A stretch of 64,000 bases of DNA from CAVVKW01 sp963749035. Its GTDB lineage: Bacteria; Verrucomicrobiota; Verrucomicrobiia; Chthoniobacterales; JAATET01. A model generated the notes under the pieces. That model was not told the DNA's origin and ran no database searches. It worked only from the letters and a program-made list of their open reading frames with translations. The translations under genes were made by a program, and so were the position numbers. The stretch spans positions 310,001 to 374,000 of the forward strand of contig CAVVKW010000005.1 of the NCBI GenBank assembly GCA_963749035.1. The letters run 5' to 3'. Of this stretch, positions 1 to 8,900 are shown in pieces. Positions within the stretch are counted from its first letter, which is position 1, and the number at the start of each line of letters is the position of its first letter.

Positions 1-370
1 TGATGTCGGCGGGAAGTTCGACGGTCTGAAGGCGTTCCCAGACGAGCTGGCGCGCGGTGGTGATGTCGGTGTCCCAGTCGAATTCGACGAAGACGAGGGA
101 GAGGGCGACGTCGGAGGTGGAGCGCAGGCGGGTGACGCCGCTGACGCCCATGAGGGAGTTTTCGAGCGGGACGGTGACGAGAGTTTCGACTTCTTCGGGA
201 GCGAGGCCGGGGGATTCGGTGAGGATGGTGACGGTCGGCTTGGTGAGGTCGGGGAGGACTTCGACGGGGAGCTGGGTCGCCGTGCGCGCGCCGAGCACGA
301 GGAGGATGATCGCGCCGATGAGAATCAGCGCGCGGTGCGCGAGCGAGAAGCGGATGAGGCGATTCAGCAT
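1..370 (-). CDS. Heavy-metal RND efflux permease, N-terminal part (copy 1)
   Basis: The first 123 codons of a CzcA/CusA-type permease run off the left edge of the window. The ATG is at 370, four bases after the stop of the membrane-fusion gene, so translation is probably coupled. The sequence is identical to the start of the complete gene at 5918-9028: a short cytoplasmic start, the first transmembrane helix, then the beginning of the porter domain. In the cell it would be the inner-membrane proton antiporter that drives metal export. Whether copy 1 is complete beyond the window cannot be seen. Confidence 0.9.
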   Translation of the reverse strand, partial: MLNRLIRFSLAHRALILIGAIILLVLGARTATQLPVEVLPDLTKPTVTILTESPGLAPEEVETLVTVPLENSLMGVSGVTRLRSTSDVALSLVFVEFDWDTDITTARQLVWERLQTVELPADI

Positions 371-374
371 CGGG

Positions 375-1556
375 TCAGGCCGGGCGGCGGAGGAGGGATG
401 CGATGAGCAGGAGCAATAGAATCGCGCAGGTGATGGCGAGGAAGGTGGTGAGCGGGGTGATCGCAGACGCGGGGGCGGCGTCGGGGTTGGCGGCCGCAGC
501 GCGGGCTGCGCGGTCGGCGGCGGTGAGTTCGGAGCCGTCTTCGGCGTGTTCGTGACCGTGGGCGGCGTCGAGGGCTTCCTTTAGCGAGATGCTGGCGTTG
601 CCGCCGGCGAAGCCGAGGAGGTAGCTGCCGGTGGTGACGACTTCGTCGCCGGGGAAGAGGCCACTGAGGATCTCGACGGATTGGTCGTTGCGGAGGCCGA
701 TCTCGACGGGGGCGCGGTGGAAGGCGTTGGGGAGTTCGAAATCTGCAACGTAAACGACGCGGTTGGATGGGTCGCCTTGGATGGCTTCGCGCGGGACGCT
801 CATGACGTTTTTGCGTTCGGCCACGACGATGGAAAATTCCGCGCGCATGCCCGGGCGGAGGGCGTGGTTGGGATTTTCGACCCGGAAGGCGGCTTCGACG
901 GTGCCGGACTCGGGATCGGCTTCCGAGCCGAGGTGCTCGAGGCGGGAGGGGTGGGCTTTTGGGCCAACGGCGGGGACGACGATGCGGGCCGGGATGCCGG
1001 GAGAGAGTCTGGCGGCGAGGTGCTCGGGGACGCGGGCAACGGCGTAAACGGCGTCGACGTCGATGATCTCGGCGAGGGACTCGTCGGGGTCGACCGGTTT
1101 GCCGATCGCTACGTTGGTCGTGGTGACGAGGCCGGAGATCGGGGCGTCGAGAGTGATGGAGGGAGGGGGGTTGCCGGGCTGGCGGCTTTCGACGATGACG
1201 GCGGGCTCGCCCGCCTGGATGAAGTGGTCGTGCTGGATGAAAACTTCGGTCGCGCGTCCGGCGATGCGGCTGCTGACGGCGGCGCGGTGGCCGGGGAGGA
1301 CGTCGATGACGCCGAGGGCGAAGATGGTTTCTTCGAAGTTCGATTCCTCGGCGGTGGCGAGTTCGATCCCGAGATTTTTAGTCGCGGTGTCGGTGAGGAT
1401 GATTGGCTGTTCGGCGGCGAGGGGCCCGCAGAGGAGGGTGAGGAATACGGTTGTTGTCCGCAGATTAAACAGAGGGACGCGGATTTCTTTTAGGGGATGG
1501 CGACTTCGTCGCGGGGTGCAGAGTTCTGGGTATTTTTTGGATGGAAGTGGATTCAT
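375..1556 (-). CDS. RND membrane-fusion protein, CzcB-like (copy 1)
   Basis: This is the periplasmic adaptor linking the RND pump to the outer-membrane factor. The start at 1556 is chosen because its ATG overlaps the upstream stop as ATGA, giving 393 aa. A hydrophobic export signal lies near residues 34-48. The two half-lipoyl motifs are at about 97-125 and 134-165, joined by only a short Gly/Pro-rich turn, so the usual coiled-coil hairpin is absent. Beta-barrel and membrane-proximal regions follow to about 325. Then come a His/Glu-rich stretch (HGHEHAED, 333-340), an Ala-rich linker and a strong transmembrane helix (about 366-389). The C-terminal helix is unusual, since adaptors are normally anchored at the N terminus. 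The family is clear; the metal transported is not. Confidence 0.85.
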   Translation of the reverse strand: MNPLPSKKYPELCTPRRSRHPLKEIRVPLFNLRTTTVFLTLLCGPLAAEQPIILTDTATKNLGIELATAEESNFEETIFALGVIDVLPGHRAAVSSRIAGRATEVFIQHDHFIQAGEPAVIVESRQPGNPPPSITLDAPISGLVTTTNVAIGKPVDPDESLAEIIDVDAVYAVARVPEHLAARLSPGIPARIVVPAVGPKAHPSRLEHLGSEADPESGTVEAAFRVENPNHALRPGMRAEFSIVVAERKNVMSVPREAIQGDPSNRVVYVADFELPNAFHRAPVEIGLRNDQSVEILSGLFPGDEVVTTGSYLLGFAGGNASISLKEALDAAHGHEHAEDGSELTAADRAARAAAANPDAAPASAITPLTTFLAITCAILLLLLIASLLRRPA

Positions 1557-2800
1557 TGCTCGGTGGCGGTGAGCCATTTGGCGTGGGCGAGGTGGTAGGA
1601 TTGGCGCGCGGCGAGGGCGGAGGTCTGGGCGTCGGCGAGACGGGTGCGGGCGCTGAAGAGCGTGGGGAAATCGATCTCGCCGCGTTGGTAGGCGGCTTCG
1701 CTGGAGGCGACGAGTGCGCGGGCGGCGGGCAGAAGGTCGGTTTCAAGCGTGCGCGCGGTCTGGAAGGCGGCGACGAGCAGGCGGTGGGCGGAATCGGCCT
1801 CGTTGCGGACGGCAAGGCGGAGGGCGGCGAGTTCGGCTCGGCGGCGGTCGAGGGTGGCGGTCTTCTCGGCGACGGCTCCGCGACCGTCCTGCCAGAGTGG
1901 GAGGGGAATGCTGACGCGGACTCCGGCGAGGTTTTCGTTTTCGAATCCACCTTCTTCGGCGGCGAGGCGCTCGCCTTCGTAGAAGACGCCGACGCCGACG
2001 TCGTCCCAGCGGGAGGCGCGGGCGATGGCGACCGAGGTGTCGCCGGCTTCGACGGCGAGTTCTGCAAGACGGAGGTCTGGGCGGGTCGTCGGTGTGCGGG
2101 GCGAGGGTGGCTGCGACGGGAGCGCGGCGAGCACGACGTTTGGGAAGGAAGCAGGTGGCCGGCCGAGGAGGGTGGCGAGTTCTTCGGCGAGGGGGATGGC
2201 CTCGGCTTTGGTGACTTCGCTGGTGGCGGCCAGCGTTTTGGCGGCGAGGTCGGCTTGGTTGGCAGCGAGGGAGGATGTGAGGCCCTCGGCGGACTGGGCG
2301 GTGAGGGATTTTGCGAAGGTCTCGAGGTCGCGGGTCTGGGTGGCGGTGAGGCGGACGGATTCGCGGATGGCGGCCAGCTTGGTGGCGGTGGCGCGAGCCC
2401 GGCCGGCGATGAGGCGGGCACGGTCGTCGAGCTCGAGTCGGGCCATCTCGATGGCGATGGCGGAGTGGCGGCGTTCCAGCGCGAGGCGGGCGGTGAGGGG
2501 AAAACGCTGGGTGAAGGCAACTCCGAGGCGAGCTTGGGATCGGGGGCCGGCTCCGACTTCGAAGGTCAACTCGGGATTGGTGAGGCGGCCGGTGGTGCGG
2601 GTGCGGGCTTCGGCCTCGGCGATGAGGTGACGGGCAGCGAGGAGTTCGGCGTTGTTGGCGCGGGCGATCGCGGCGGCCTTCTCCGGGGTGAGGGCGGACT
2701 GGGCGCGGGAGTGCGCGCTGAGGCCAACGAGGGCGAGGATCACCGCGGCGCTAACGAGCGCCGGGGCGGTGATGGAATGGATAACGGGAAAAAATTTCAT
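1553..2800 (-). CDS. Outer-membrane factor of TolC/CzcC type (copy 1)
   Basis: A 415-aa protein with a long signal peptide (about residues 1-33, ending in an SRAQS-like cleavage region) and two Ala/Glu-rich repeats of long helices typical of the outer membrane efflux protein family. It should form the trimeric outer-membrane channel of the metal pump. Its stop overlaps the start of the membrane-fusion gene by ATGA, and the RND permease follows directly, so the three genes form one operon. Length and composition match CzcC-like proteins. The next upstream gene encodes a His/Cys-rich periplasmic protein, which supports a metal-resistance role. Confidence 0.87.
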   Translation of the reverse strand: MKFFPVIHSITAPALVSAAVILALVGLSAHSRAQSALTPEKAAAIARANNAELLAARHLIAEAEARTRTTGRLTNPELTFEVGAGPRSQARLGVAFTQRFPLTARLALERRHSAIAIEMARLELDDRARLIAGRARATATKLAAIRESVRLTATQTRDLETFAKSLTAQSAEGLTSSLAANQADLAAKTLAATSEVTKAEAIPLAEELATLLGRPPASFPNVVLAALPSQPPSPRTPTTRPDLRLAELAVEAGDTSVAIARASRWDDVGVGVFYEGERLAAEEGGFENENLAGVRVSIPLPLWQDGRGAVAEKTATLDRRRAELAALRLAVRNEADSAHRLLVAAFQTARTLETDLLPAARALVASSEAAYQRGEIDFPTLFSARTRLADAQTSALAARQSYHLAHAKWLTATEQ

Positions 2801-2884
2801 GAGGTGTCCTGATCGATGCGGTTCCGGCGATGGCCGGGGAACGTCTGCAAACGCGAGTCGCGGGCACGCTGCGCCCGCGAGGGA

Positions 2885-3235
2885 TCAGGACAACTGCGGG
2901 GGGTAATCGATTTCCCGGGTCGGGCCTTCGATCGCGATATGGTCGCGAGAGGACGGCGGACGAACGAGGGTCGTCAGCGGGAGGAATTGGCGGTCGTTTT
3001 GGAAGGCGACGAAAACGGGAGCGTGACCGTGGCAGCAGGTGTGCTCGACCGGACAATCGGAGTGATCGGTGTGAGCGGGTTCCGCCGGATCGGTGCCCGG
3101 GCAGGGCGCGTGCTCGTGGAATTGGCAAACGGCAGTCTCGTTCGCGTGCTCGACGGCATGGCCGAGCTGCGTCGCACCAATCAGGCAAACGACGAAGACC
3201 CAAAGTAGGCAGATGTGTCGGCGAACGAGCGTCAC
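2885..3235 (-). CDS. His/Cys-rich exported small protein, CzcI-like position (copy 1)
   Basis: The first gene of the efflux operon. The GTG at 3235 is preferred: it has a GGAGAG ribosome site a few bases upstream and is followed at once by Arg-Arg and a hydrophobic stretch (ICLLWVFVVCLIG) that makes a good signal peptide. The frame is open upstream to 3484, but that part is Arg/Ser-rich and antisense to a small plus-strand gene. The mature part is rich in His and Cys (CQFHEH, HTDHSDC, EHTCCHGH), which suggests metal binding in the periplasm. I do not recognise a named family. Position and composition resemble the small CzcI-type proteins that precede czcCBA. Confidence 0.6.
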   Translation of the reverse strand: MTLVRRHICLLWVFVVCLIGATQLGHAVEHANETAVCQFHEHAPCPGTDPAEPAHTDHSDCPVEHTCCHGHAPVFVAFQNDRQFLPLTTLVRPPSSRDHIAIEGPTREIDYPPQLS

Positions 3236-3356
3236 GGCTCTCCGAGATAGCCCGGATGAGGTGTCCAAGCAAGTGGCACGTGGCGAGACTGCGGGTGCGG
3301 CGTCCGTTTCGCTGGTTTGATTGACTTGCGGACGGACGAATTCTAGCGTCCGACGC

Positions 3357-3506
3357 ATGTCTGATTCGTCCGATTCCGAGGATTTGTTGATTCGCCGTCT
3401 GCTGTTGGGAGGCGCGACGTTTTTGATCCTGGGTGCGATCGCGACCGCGGTGTTGATCGCTTTCGCCATCTCGGCGAATTTCAATTTCCTTCAGTGGATG
3501 GAGTAG
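3357..3506 (+). CDS. Small single-span membrane protein (copy 1)
   Basis: A 49-aa frame beginning MSDSSDSED, followed by Arg-Arg and a strongly hydrophobic segment of about 30 residues. That is a plausible acidic cytoplasmic tail plus one membrane helix. A TTGACT box lies about 30 bases upstream of the ATG. The last 26 bases overlap the 3' end of the convergent YihY-type gene. No family is recognised. It is supported only by composition and by having its own upstream region. Confidence 0.4.
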   Translation: MSDSSDSEDLLIRRLLLGGATFLILGAIATAVLIAFAISANFNFLQWME

Positions 3507-4425
3507 GCTCGGGAGCCGTCGCGTGGCCTCCGGCGGCGGTGGCGCTGAAGCAGGCGCCGAGAATGATGATCTGCCCGGAGATGTAGATCCAGAAGAGGAG
3601 CAGCATGAGACTGCTGATCGAACCGTAGATCTCGGAGTAGTGGATGAAGTGCGGCAGGACGCTGATGAAGGCGACCTGCGTGATCTGGAGTAGAATGGTG
3701 ACGATGATCGCCGGAAACCAGACCTCGCTGAATTTGACCCGGCAACGGGGAGCGAGCATGTAGAGCATCGTGAAGGCGTAGAAGAGCACGATGGCGCTGA
3801 CGAGGTAGCGGGACCAGTCGAGTGCCGCGAATATCGCGGTGAGATCGCTGGTCGGGAGGTGAACGGCGATGACGGCGTCAAGGGATTCGACAACGTGACG
3901 CAGGCCCTGGATGACGGCCGGGACGAAGATGCCGAGGACGAGGGAACTGCCGATGACGGCGATCATCACGAGATTCTTGAGCGGAAGTTGCCACCAGGGG
4001 ATGGCGCGGGTCCGCCAGGCGTCGTTGACCGCACGGACGATGGCTTGAAAGAAGCGCAGGGAGGTCCAGACGAGAATGATGAGCGAGACGACGCTGACGC
4101 TGCTGCGGATCTTCTGGAGATTATCGACGGAGGTCAGGATCATCTCCCGCTGCGCCACGGTGATCGGTGCAAAGTCTTCGAGGGCGGTGCGGATCTGGAC
4201 GGGGTCGACGAAGATGGAGCCGATCGAGAGGATCAGCGCGACGAGCGGAACGATGGAAAAGAGAGCGTAGTAGGCGGAGGCAGCGGCTCGCTGTTCGCCG
4301 CGGATGGCGGAATAAAGCCGGAGGGTCTCGTAGAGCGTGACGATGGGGCCGGGGAGTCGGGCGAACACGCGGTCCACCGTGGTGACCATGCGGTGGGTAA
4401 ATCGCGTGAGATGATGTTCGACCAC
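3481..4425 (-). CDS. YihY/BrkB-family inner-membrane protein (copy 1)
   Basis: A 314-aa protein with about six hydrophobic segments and the family's characteristic features: the AYYALFSIVPLVAL stretch after a short amphipathic start, the R-A-VNDAW region and the final SSLMLLLFWIYISGQIIILG helix. This family (UPF0761) was once misnamed ribonuclease BN; its function is not established, and transport or envelope roles have been suggested. The last residues are Pro/Thr/Ser-rich and overlap the convergent small gene. It lies between the efflux operon and a short exported-peptide gene. Confidence 0.85.
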   Translation of the reverse strand: MVEHHLTRFTHRMVTTVDRVFARLPGPIVTLYETLRLYSAIRGEQRAAASAYYALFSIVPLVALILSIGSIFVDPVQIRTALEDFAPITVAQREMILTSVDNLQKIRSSVSVVSLIILVWTSLRFFQAIVRAVNDAWRTRAIPWWQLPLKNLVMIAVIGSSLVLGIFVPAVIQGLRHVVESLDAVIAVHLPTSDLTAIFAALDWSRYLVSAIVLFYAFTMLYMLAPRCRVKFSEVWFPAIIVTILLQITQVAFISVLPHFIHYSEIYGSISSLMLLLFWIYISGQIIILGACFSATAAGGHATAPEPTPSTEGN

Positions 4426-4460
4426 GGTCCTGCGTATGGCAAAGCGGGGAAAAGCGGAAA

Positions 4461-4495
4461 AGAAAAAAGGCGCGGCTCCCGGAGGAACCGCGCCT
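4461..4495 (-). terminator. Intrinsic terminator (copy 1)
   Basis: On the minus strand an 8-bp GC stem (AGGCGCGG at 4495-4488 pairing with 4475-4468) with a 12-nt loop is followed by TTTTTTCTTTT. It sits 25 bases after the stop of the 52-aa exported-peptide gene and before the YihY-type gene, so it should separate these two transcripts. Confidence 0.85.
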
Positions 4496-4520
4496 GATAA
4501 AGGTCAGATCGTTCGAGCGA

Positions 4521-4679
4521 TCAGAGCTTGATGCTGAGAGTGGCGGACTCTTTCGTGTCGTCCTTCTTTTCACCCTTCTTGCCGGAGCAACTTGAGCTGC
4601 AGTCACCGGCGAAGGCCGAGGAAGCTGCGAAGGCGACAAAAGCGAAAGCGGTCGAGAGAAGTGCGAGTTTAGTTTTCAT
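4521..4679 (-). CDS. Short exported peptide with CSSSC motif (copy 1)
   Basis: A 52-aa frame that begins with a textbook signal peptide (MKTKLALLSTAFAFVAFAAS, cleavage near SAFA-GD). The mature peptide is about 30 residues, starts with DCSSSCSGKKG and is otherwise Lys/Asp-rich. A good terminator follows the stop, which argues that it is a real gene. I do not recognise the family. The paired cysteines and the metal-efflux context make a metal or redox role conceivable, but this is inference. The duplication breakpoint lies 15 bp upstream of its ATG, so the two copies have different promoters. Confidence 0.6.
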   Translation of the reverse strand: MKTKLALLSTAFAFVAFAASSAFAGDCSSSCSGKKGEKKDDTKESATLSIKL

Positions 4680-4779
4680 ATGACGGAAAGTGTCATCAGG
4701 ACAGCACTTTTGCTCAACTTCAAAGAGGCGAAGCTGGGGATTAAACGGGTTTCCAATTGATGGCCGTGGATTGGTTTTT

Positions 4780-4850
4780 AACCACGGATTCCACGGATTA
4801 GCACAGATAGGGTGATTCTGAATTTCTATTCATTTGTAGTTTCTGTGGTT
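4780..4850. repeat. Intergenic palindromic repeat, accacggat type
   Basis: The block begins accacggattccacggatt and ends ttctgtggtt, so its ends form an imperfect inverted repeat. Two relatives lie at 5299-5367 and 5831-5910. All three are intergenic and share the direct units ccacggat and gcac(a/g)gat. Confidence 0.7.
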
Positions 4851-4968
4851 TCGATCCGGCCAGTGGCGCGTGTCACGGGTGGAGTTTTTTGGCGAGGCTG
4901 ATTTCGGGGTGCTTGGGCTAGTTTCCTGTGGAGCGACCGTTGAGGGTTGGTGAAGCGATGTAGGGACG

Positions 4969-5286
4969 ATGAAAAAGAAATGGTTTCTGACGTTGGCACT
5001 GCTTCCGGTTTTTCACCTGACAGCAGTGGAATTCGAATACCGCGTGATGCCGCTGGCCGAGATATTCAAGGGGCAGCCCGCGGCGATGGCAAAGATCGGC
5101 GACCTGATGGTGAAGGAGCCGAGCGCGCAGTTCACCCGCACCGACATGGATGCGGCGGACTACGAGGAAGCACTGAATCGCCTCGCGGGCGAGGGGTGGG
5201 AGCTGGTGACGGTCAACAAGAGCAACTACTGGATCTTCCGCCGGCCGGCCAGTGTCGAAGGGGCGACGAATGAGGCGCCGGAGTAG
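4969..5286 (+). CDS. Exported DUF4177-like small protein
   Basis: A 105-aa protein with a short signal peptide (MKKKWFLTLALLPVFHLTAV, cleaved around residue 20). The C-terminal third carries the LNRLAGEGWELV pattern followed by a short beta stretch ending in FRRP, which matches the DUF4177 fold. The function of that domain is unknown. The gene is transcribed against the efflux genes and is bracketed by palindromic intergenic repeats. It lies only in the part of the duplication unit seen once in this window. Confidence 0.6.
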   Translation: MKKKWFLTLALLPVFHLTAVEFEYRVMPLAEIFKGQPAAMAKIGDLMVKEPSAQFTRTDMDAADYEEALNRLAGEGWELVTVNKSNYWIFRRPASVEGATNEAPE

Positions 5287-5298
5287 CCGACGCGAATG

Positions 5299-5367
5299 AC
5301 CACGGATGTCACAGGTGGAATGATTCTGAATTTCATAAATCTGTGCCTATCCGTGAAATCCGTGGTT
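5299..5367. repeat. Intergenic palindromic repeat, accacggat type
   Basis: Starts accacggatgtcac and ends ccgtgaaatccgtggtt; the two ends are complementary over roughly 15 bases with mismatches. It lies between the DUF4177-like gene and the convergent metal-site gene, so it could also act as a bidirectional 3' hairpin. Confidence 0.75.
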
Positions 5368-5380
5368 GAACCGCATTGTC

Positions 5381-5806
5381 TCAGTGGCCGCAGGTGCACG
5401 CGTATTCGGCGTAGTCGCAGGTCGGGCATTGGGCGAGGTTGACGTTGATGCGCTCGGTAACGGTTTCGCTGTCGGCATCGGTTTTGATGCGGACGACGGC
5501 GGGGACGGCGTTGCCTTCGGGGAGGGGGGCGTCGGAGGTGAGGGTGCCGTTGGTCTCGGTGAAGCTCAATTCCGTCGGGTTCGTGCGGTCTCCGGCGATG
5601 ACTTCGACGGTCTGGTCGGCGACGGCGATGGGATTCAACGATTCGTCGAGGAAAGTGATTTGCACGCGGCGGTCTTCGAGGACGGAAAATTCGGCGTGGG
5701 GGTCAACGCTCTCGATGACGCGGCCGCCGTTCGGGCCGGCGCGGCGGTCGTCGGCGGCTTCCGCGGAGATGGTGATGGCGAGGAGGATGATGAGGATGTT
5801 TTTCAT
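5381..5806 (-). CDS. Exported protein with C-terminal Cys/His metal site
   Basis: A 141-aa protein starting at MKNILIILLAITISAEA, a clear signal peptide. An upstream extension of the frame to 5893 runs through a palindromic repeat and is not used. The mature N terminus has a GPNGGRVIESVDPHAEFSV segment resembling the short NGG/HAEF domain found in metal-efflux adaptors and accessory proteins. The C terminus ends CPTCDYAEYACTCGH, a compact CxxC...CxCxH cluster likely to bind a metal ion. It is encoded directly downstream of the RND permease (112 bp after its stop, with a repeat between), so a periplasmic metal-handling role is likely but unproven. Confidence 0.65.
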   Translation of the reverse strand: MKNILIILLAITISAEAADDRRAGPNGGRVIESVDPHAEFSVLEDRRVQITFLDESLNPIAVADQTVEVIAGDRTNPTELSFTETNGTLTSDAPLPEGNAVPAVVRIKTDADSETVTERINVNLAQCPTCDYAEYACTCGH

Positions 5807-5830
5807 GGTTATAGGTGGGTGAGTTTTTTG

Positions 5831-5910
5831 ACCACGGATGGCACGGATGAGCACGGATGGGTGAAGCTTCTCATGCATCCTATCCGTGCTCATCTGTGAA
5901 ATCTGTGGTT
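5831..5910. repeat. Intergenic palindromic repeat, accacggat type
   Basis: The best-formed copy: accacggatggcacggatg at the left and atccgtgctcatctgtgaaa through atctgtggtt at the right are nearly complementary. This gives a long imperfect hairpin between the RND permease gene and the next minus-strand gene. Confidence 0.8.
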
Positions 5911-5917
5911 CATCGAT

Positions 5918-8900
5918 CTAGAGGGTTGCAGGGGCTTCGCGTTGGATGGCTTTCTCGGCGGCTCGTTGGCCGACGAGCCGGAAGACGGCGGGGGTGACGC
6001 CGAGGCCGAGGAGGGTTGACGTGAACAATCCGCCGACGATGACGACGGCGACCGGGTGGAGAATTTCCTTGCCGGGTTCACCGGCGGCGAGGACGAGGGG
6101 GATCAACGCCAATCCGGCGGAGAGGGCGGTCATGAGGACGGGGATGAGGCGTTCCAAAGTTCCGCGTTCGATCATATCGCGGCTGAACGTTTCGCCTTCG
6201 TGCCGCATGAGGTGGAGGTAGTGGGAGATGAGCATGACGCTGTTGCGGGCGGCGATGCCGGCGACGGCGATGAACCCGACGAGCGTGGCGATGCTGACGT
6301 TGTCGACGAGAAGCCAGGTGAGAAGGAGGCCGCCGATGATGGCGAGCGGGATGTCGCAGAGGACCTGGAGGGCGAAGACGGGAGTGCCGAAGTAGTGGGT
6401 GAGGAGGACGCCGATGATGACAATGACCAGTGCGGCGAAGAGGGTGATGCGGCGGGCGGCGTCCTGCCGGGCGAGGAACTCGCCTTCGGCGCTGACGGTG
6501 TAGCCTTCGGGAAAGGTGATCTGCTCGGCGATCTGCTCCTGGAGGGTGGAGACGAGGCCGGTGAGGTCGCGGGCGGTGGGGTTGATGCTGACGACGAAGC
6601 GGCGCTGGGTGTTCTCGCGCTGGATGACGTTGGGGCCCTTGGCTTCGCGGAGGTCGGCGATGGCGTCGAGCGGGACGCGGCGGCCGGTCGGGGTGGTGAG
6701 GATCATCTCGGCGAGGCGGTCGGGGTCCTCCCGCCACTCTTCGGGGAGACGGACGACGAGGTCGATGGTGCGCTGGCCTTCGGTGAGCTGGGCGACGGTG
6801 GTGCCGCCCATGAGGGTGGCGAGCTGGTCGTTGATGTCGCCGGGAGTCAGGCCGTAGGCGAGGGCGCGGTCGCGGTCGACTTCGATGCGGAGTTGGGGGA
6901 TGAGGGCTTGTTGCTCGACGCGGGCGTCGCCGAGGCCGGGGATGCTCTGGGCGACGGCTTGAATCTCGTCGCCGAGGCGGCGGAGGGTGGCGAGGTCGGG
7001 GCCGAAGATCTTGATGGCGACCTTGGCGGAGACCCCGGAGAGCATGTGGCCGATGCGGTCGGCGAGCGGGCCGGAGAGGGCGGTGAAGGTGCCGGGGATG
7101 GTGGCGAGTTGATTTCGAATGTCGGCGCGGACTTCGTCGCGGGGGCGTCCGCCGGGATTGAAGTCGACGTCGAATTCGACGGTGGAGACGGGGACGACGT
7201 GGTCGCCGCGCTCGGCGCGGCCAACGCGACGACCGACGCTGCGGACTTCGGGGATGGTGAGGAGAAGTTGGTCGGCGACGGCGGCAACTTCGTTGGTTTG
7301 CGCGAGGGACGTGCCGGGAGCGGTGGTGAGCGCGGCGAGGACGGTCTCCTCCTGAAACGCGGGGAGGAAATCCTTGCCCATGAGTGGATAGATCGTGGCG
7401 GCGAGGGCGAGAAGGATGCCGGCGACGGCGAGGACGAGGAGGGGGGCGTCGAGGGCGAGGCGGAGCCAGGTGTTTTTTAGGAACCACTTGAGCGCGGCGA
7501 CGAGGCGGTTGTCGCCGTGGTCCTTGCCGGCCTTGGGGCGGAGGAGGAGTGAGCAGAGGACGGGGATGACGGTGAGCGAGACGACGAAGGAGGCGGCCAT
7601 GCTGAGGATGGTCGCGACGCCGATGGGGGTGAAGAGTCGGCCTTCGACGCCGCTGAGCCCGAAGAGTGGAAGGAAGACGAGGATGATGAAGAGGGTGGCG
7701 TAGAGGATGGAATTCCGGACCTCGGCGGAGGCGCGAGCGATGACTTCGAGGCGTGGCTGCGGGACGGCGCGGCTGGCGTTTTGCCGTAATCTGCGGAAGA
7801 CGTTTTCGACGTCGATGATGGCGTCGTCGACGACCATGCCGATGGCGACGGCGAGGCCGCCGAGGGTCATGGAATTCACGCTGATGCCGAAGGCATCGAA
7901 GACGAGGAGCGTGATGGCAAAGGAGAGCGGGATGGCGGTGAGGGTGATGAAGGTCGTGCGGAGATTCAGGAGGAAGAGAAGGAGGATGAGCGACACCATG
8001 ATGGCGCCGTCGCGGAGGGCCTCGACGAGGTTGTGGACGGCGTGGTCGATGAAGTCGGCTTGGCGAAAGAGCGGCTTGATCTCGACGCCGGCGGGGAGGG
8101 AGGTGCGGAGCTCGGTGATGGCGCGTTCGACTTCGGCGGTGAGCGTGAGGGTGTCGAACCCGGGGGATTTGGTGACGCTGAGGATGACGCCCGGGGTGCC
8201 GTCGACGGCGGCGTCGCCGCGCATGGGCTCGACGTCCCAGGCGACGTTTGCGACGTCGGCGAGAGTGACGGGGCGGTCGTTGACGGTTTTGACGACGGTG
8301 CGAGCGATGTCGCCGAGGTGGGTGGACATCGCGAGATTGCGGACCATGAGCTCCTGCGGGCCGGTGGAGAGGAAGCCGCCGGTGGTGTTGCTGGCGGCGT
8401 GGGCGGCGGCAGTTTGCACTTCGTCGAGGGTGACGTCGAAGGCGAGGAGGCGATTGGGGTTCGGCTGGATCTGGATCTGCTTCACGCCGCCGCCCATGGC
8501 GAGGACTTCGGCGATGCCGGGAATGCTCTGGAAGCGCTGGCGGACGGTCCAGTCGGCGAGGGTGCGGAGGTCGCGGGGGGCGACGGTGGCGTCGGGGCTG
8601 CGGAGGCCGACGAGGAGGATCTCGCCCATGAGGGAGGCGACGGGGGTCATGAAGGGGGTGATGTCGGCGGGAAGTTCGACGGTCTGAAGGCGTTCCCAGA
8701 CGAGCTGGCGCGCGGTGGTGATGTCGGTGTCCCAGTCGAATTCGACGAAGACGAGGGAGAGGGCGACGTCGGAGGTGGAGCGCAGGCGGGTGACGCCGCT
8801 GACGCCCATGAGGGAGTTTTCGAGCGGGACGGTGACGAGAGTTTCGACTTCTTCGGGAGCGAGGCCGGGGGATTCGGTGAGGATGGTGACGGTCGGCTTG

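Larger units (their letters stand above)
1..4694. repeat. Large direct repeat, copy 1 (cut by window edge)
   Basis: Every stretch compared from base 1 to base 4694 recurs at +8658 (8659-13352), and all gene products in the two blocks are identical. Identity stops after base 4694: copy 1 continues with atcaggacag while copy 2 continues with gctgcattcg. The left end lies outside the window. If the event is a simple tandem duplication with period 8658, the full unit is 4695-13352 and copy 1 begins about 3.96 kb before the window. Confidence 0.95.

Noticed and set aside
2751..3893. 380-codon minus-strand frame across the copy 1 intergenic region
   Set aside because: It crosses three better-supported genes in another frame and is Arg/Ser/Pro-rich.
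6056..7480. Acidic 474-codon frame antisense to the RND permease
   Set aside because: Gly/Glu/Asp-rich shadow of the permease codons with no domain features; the same holds for 8033-9064 and 1541-2812.
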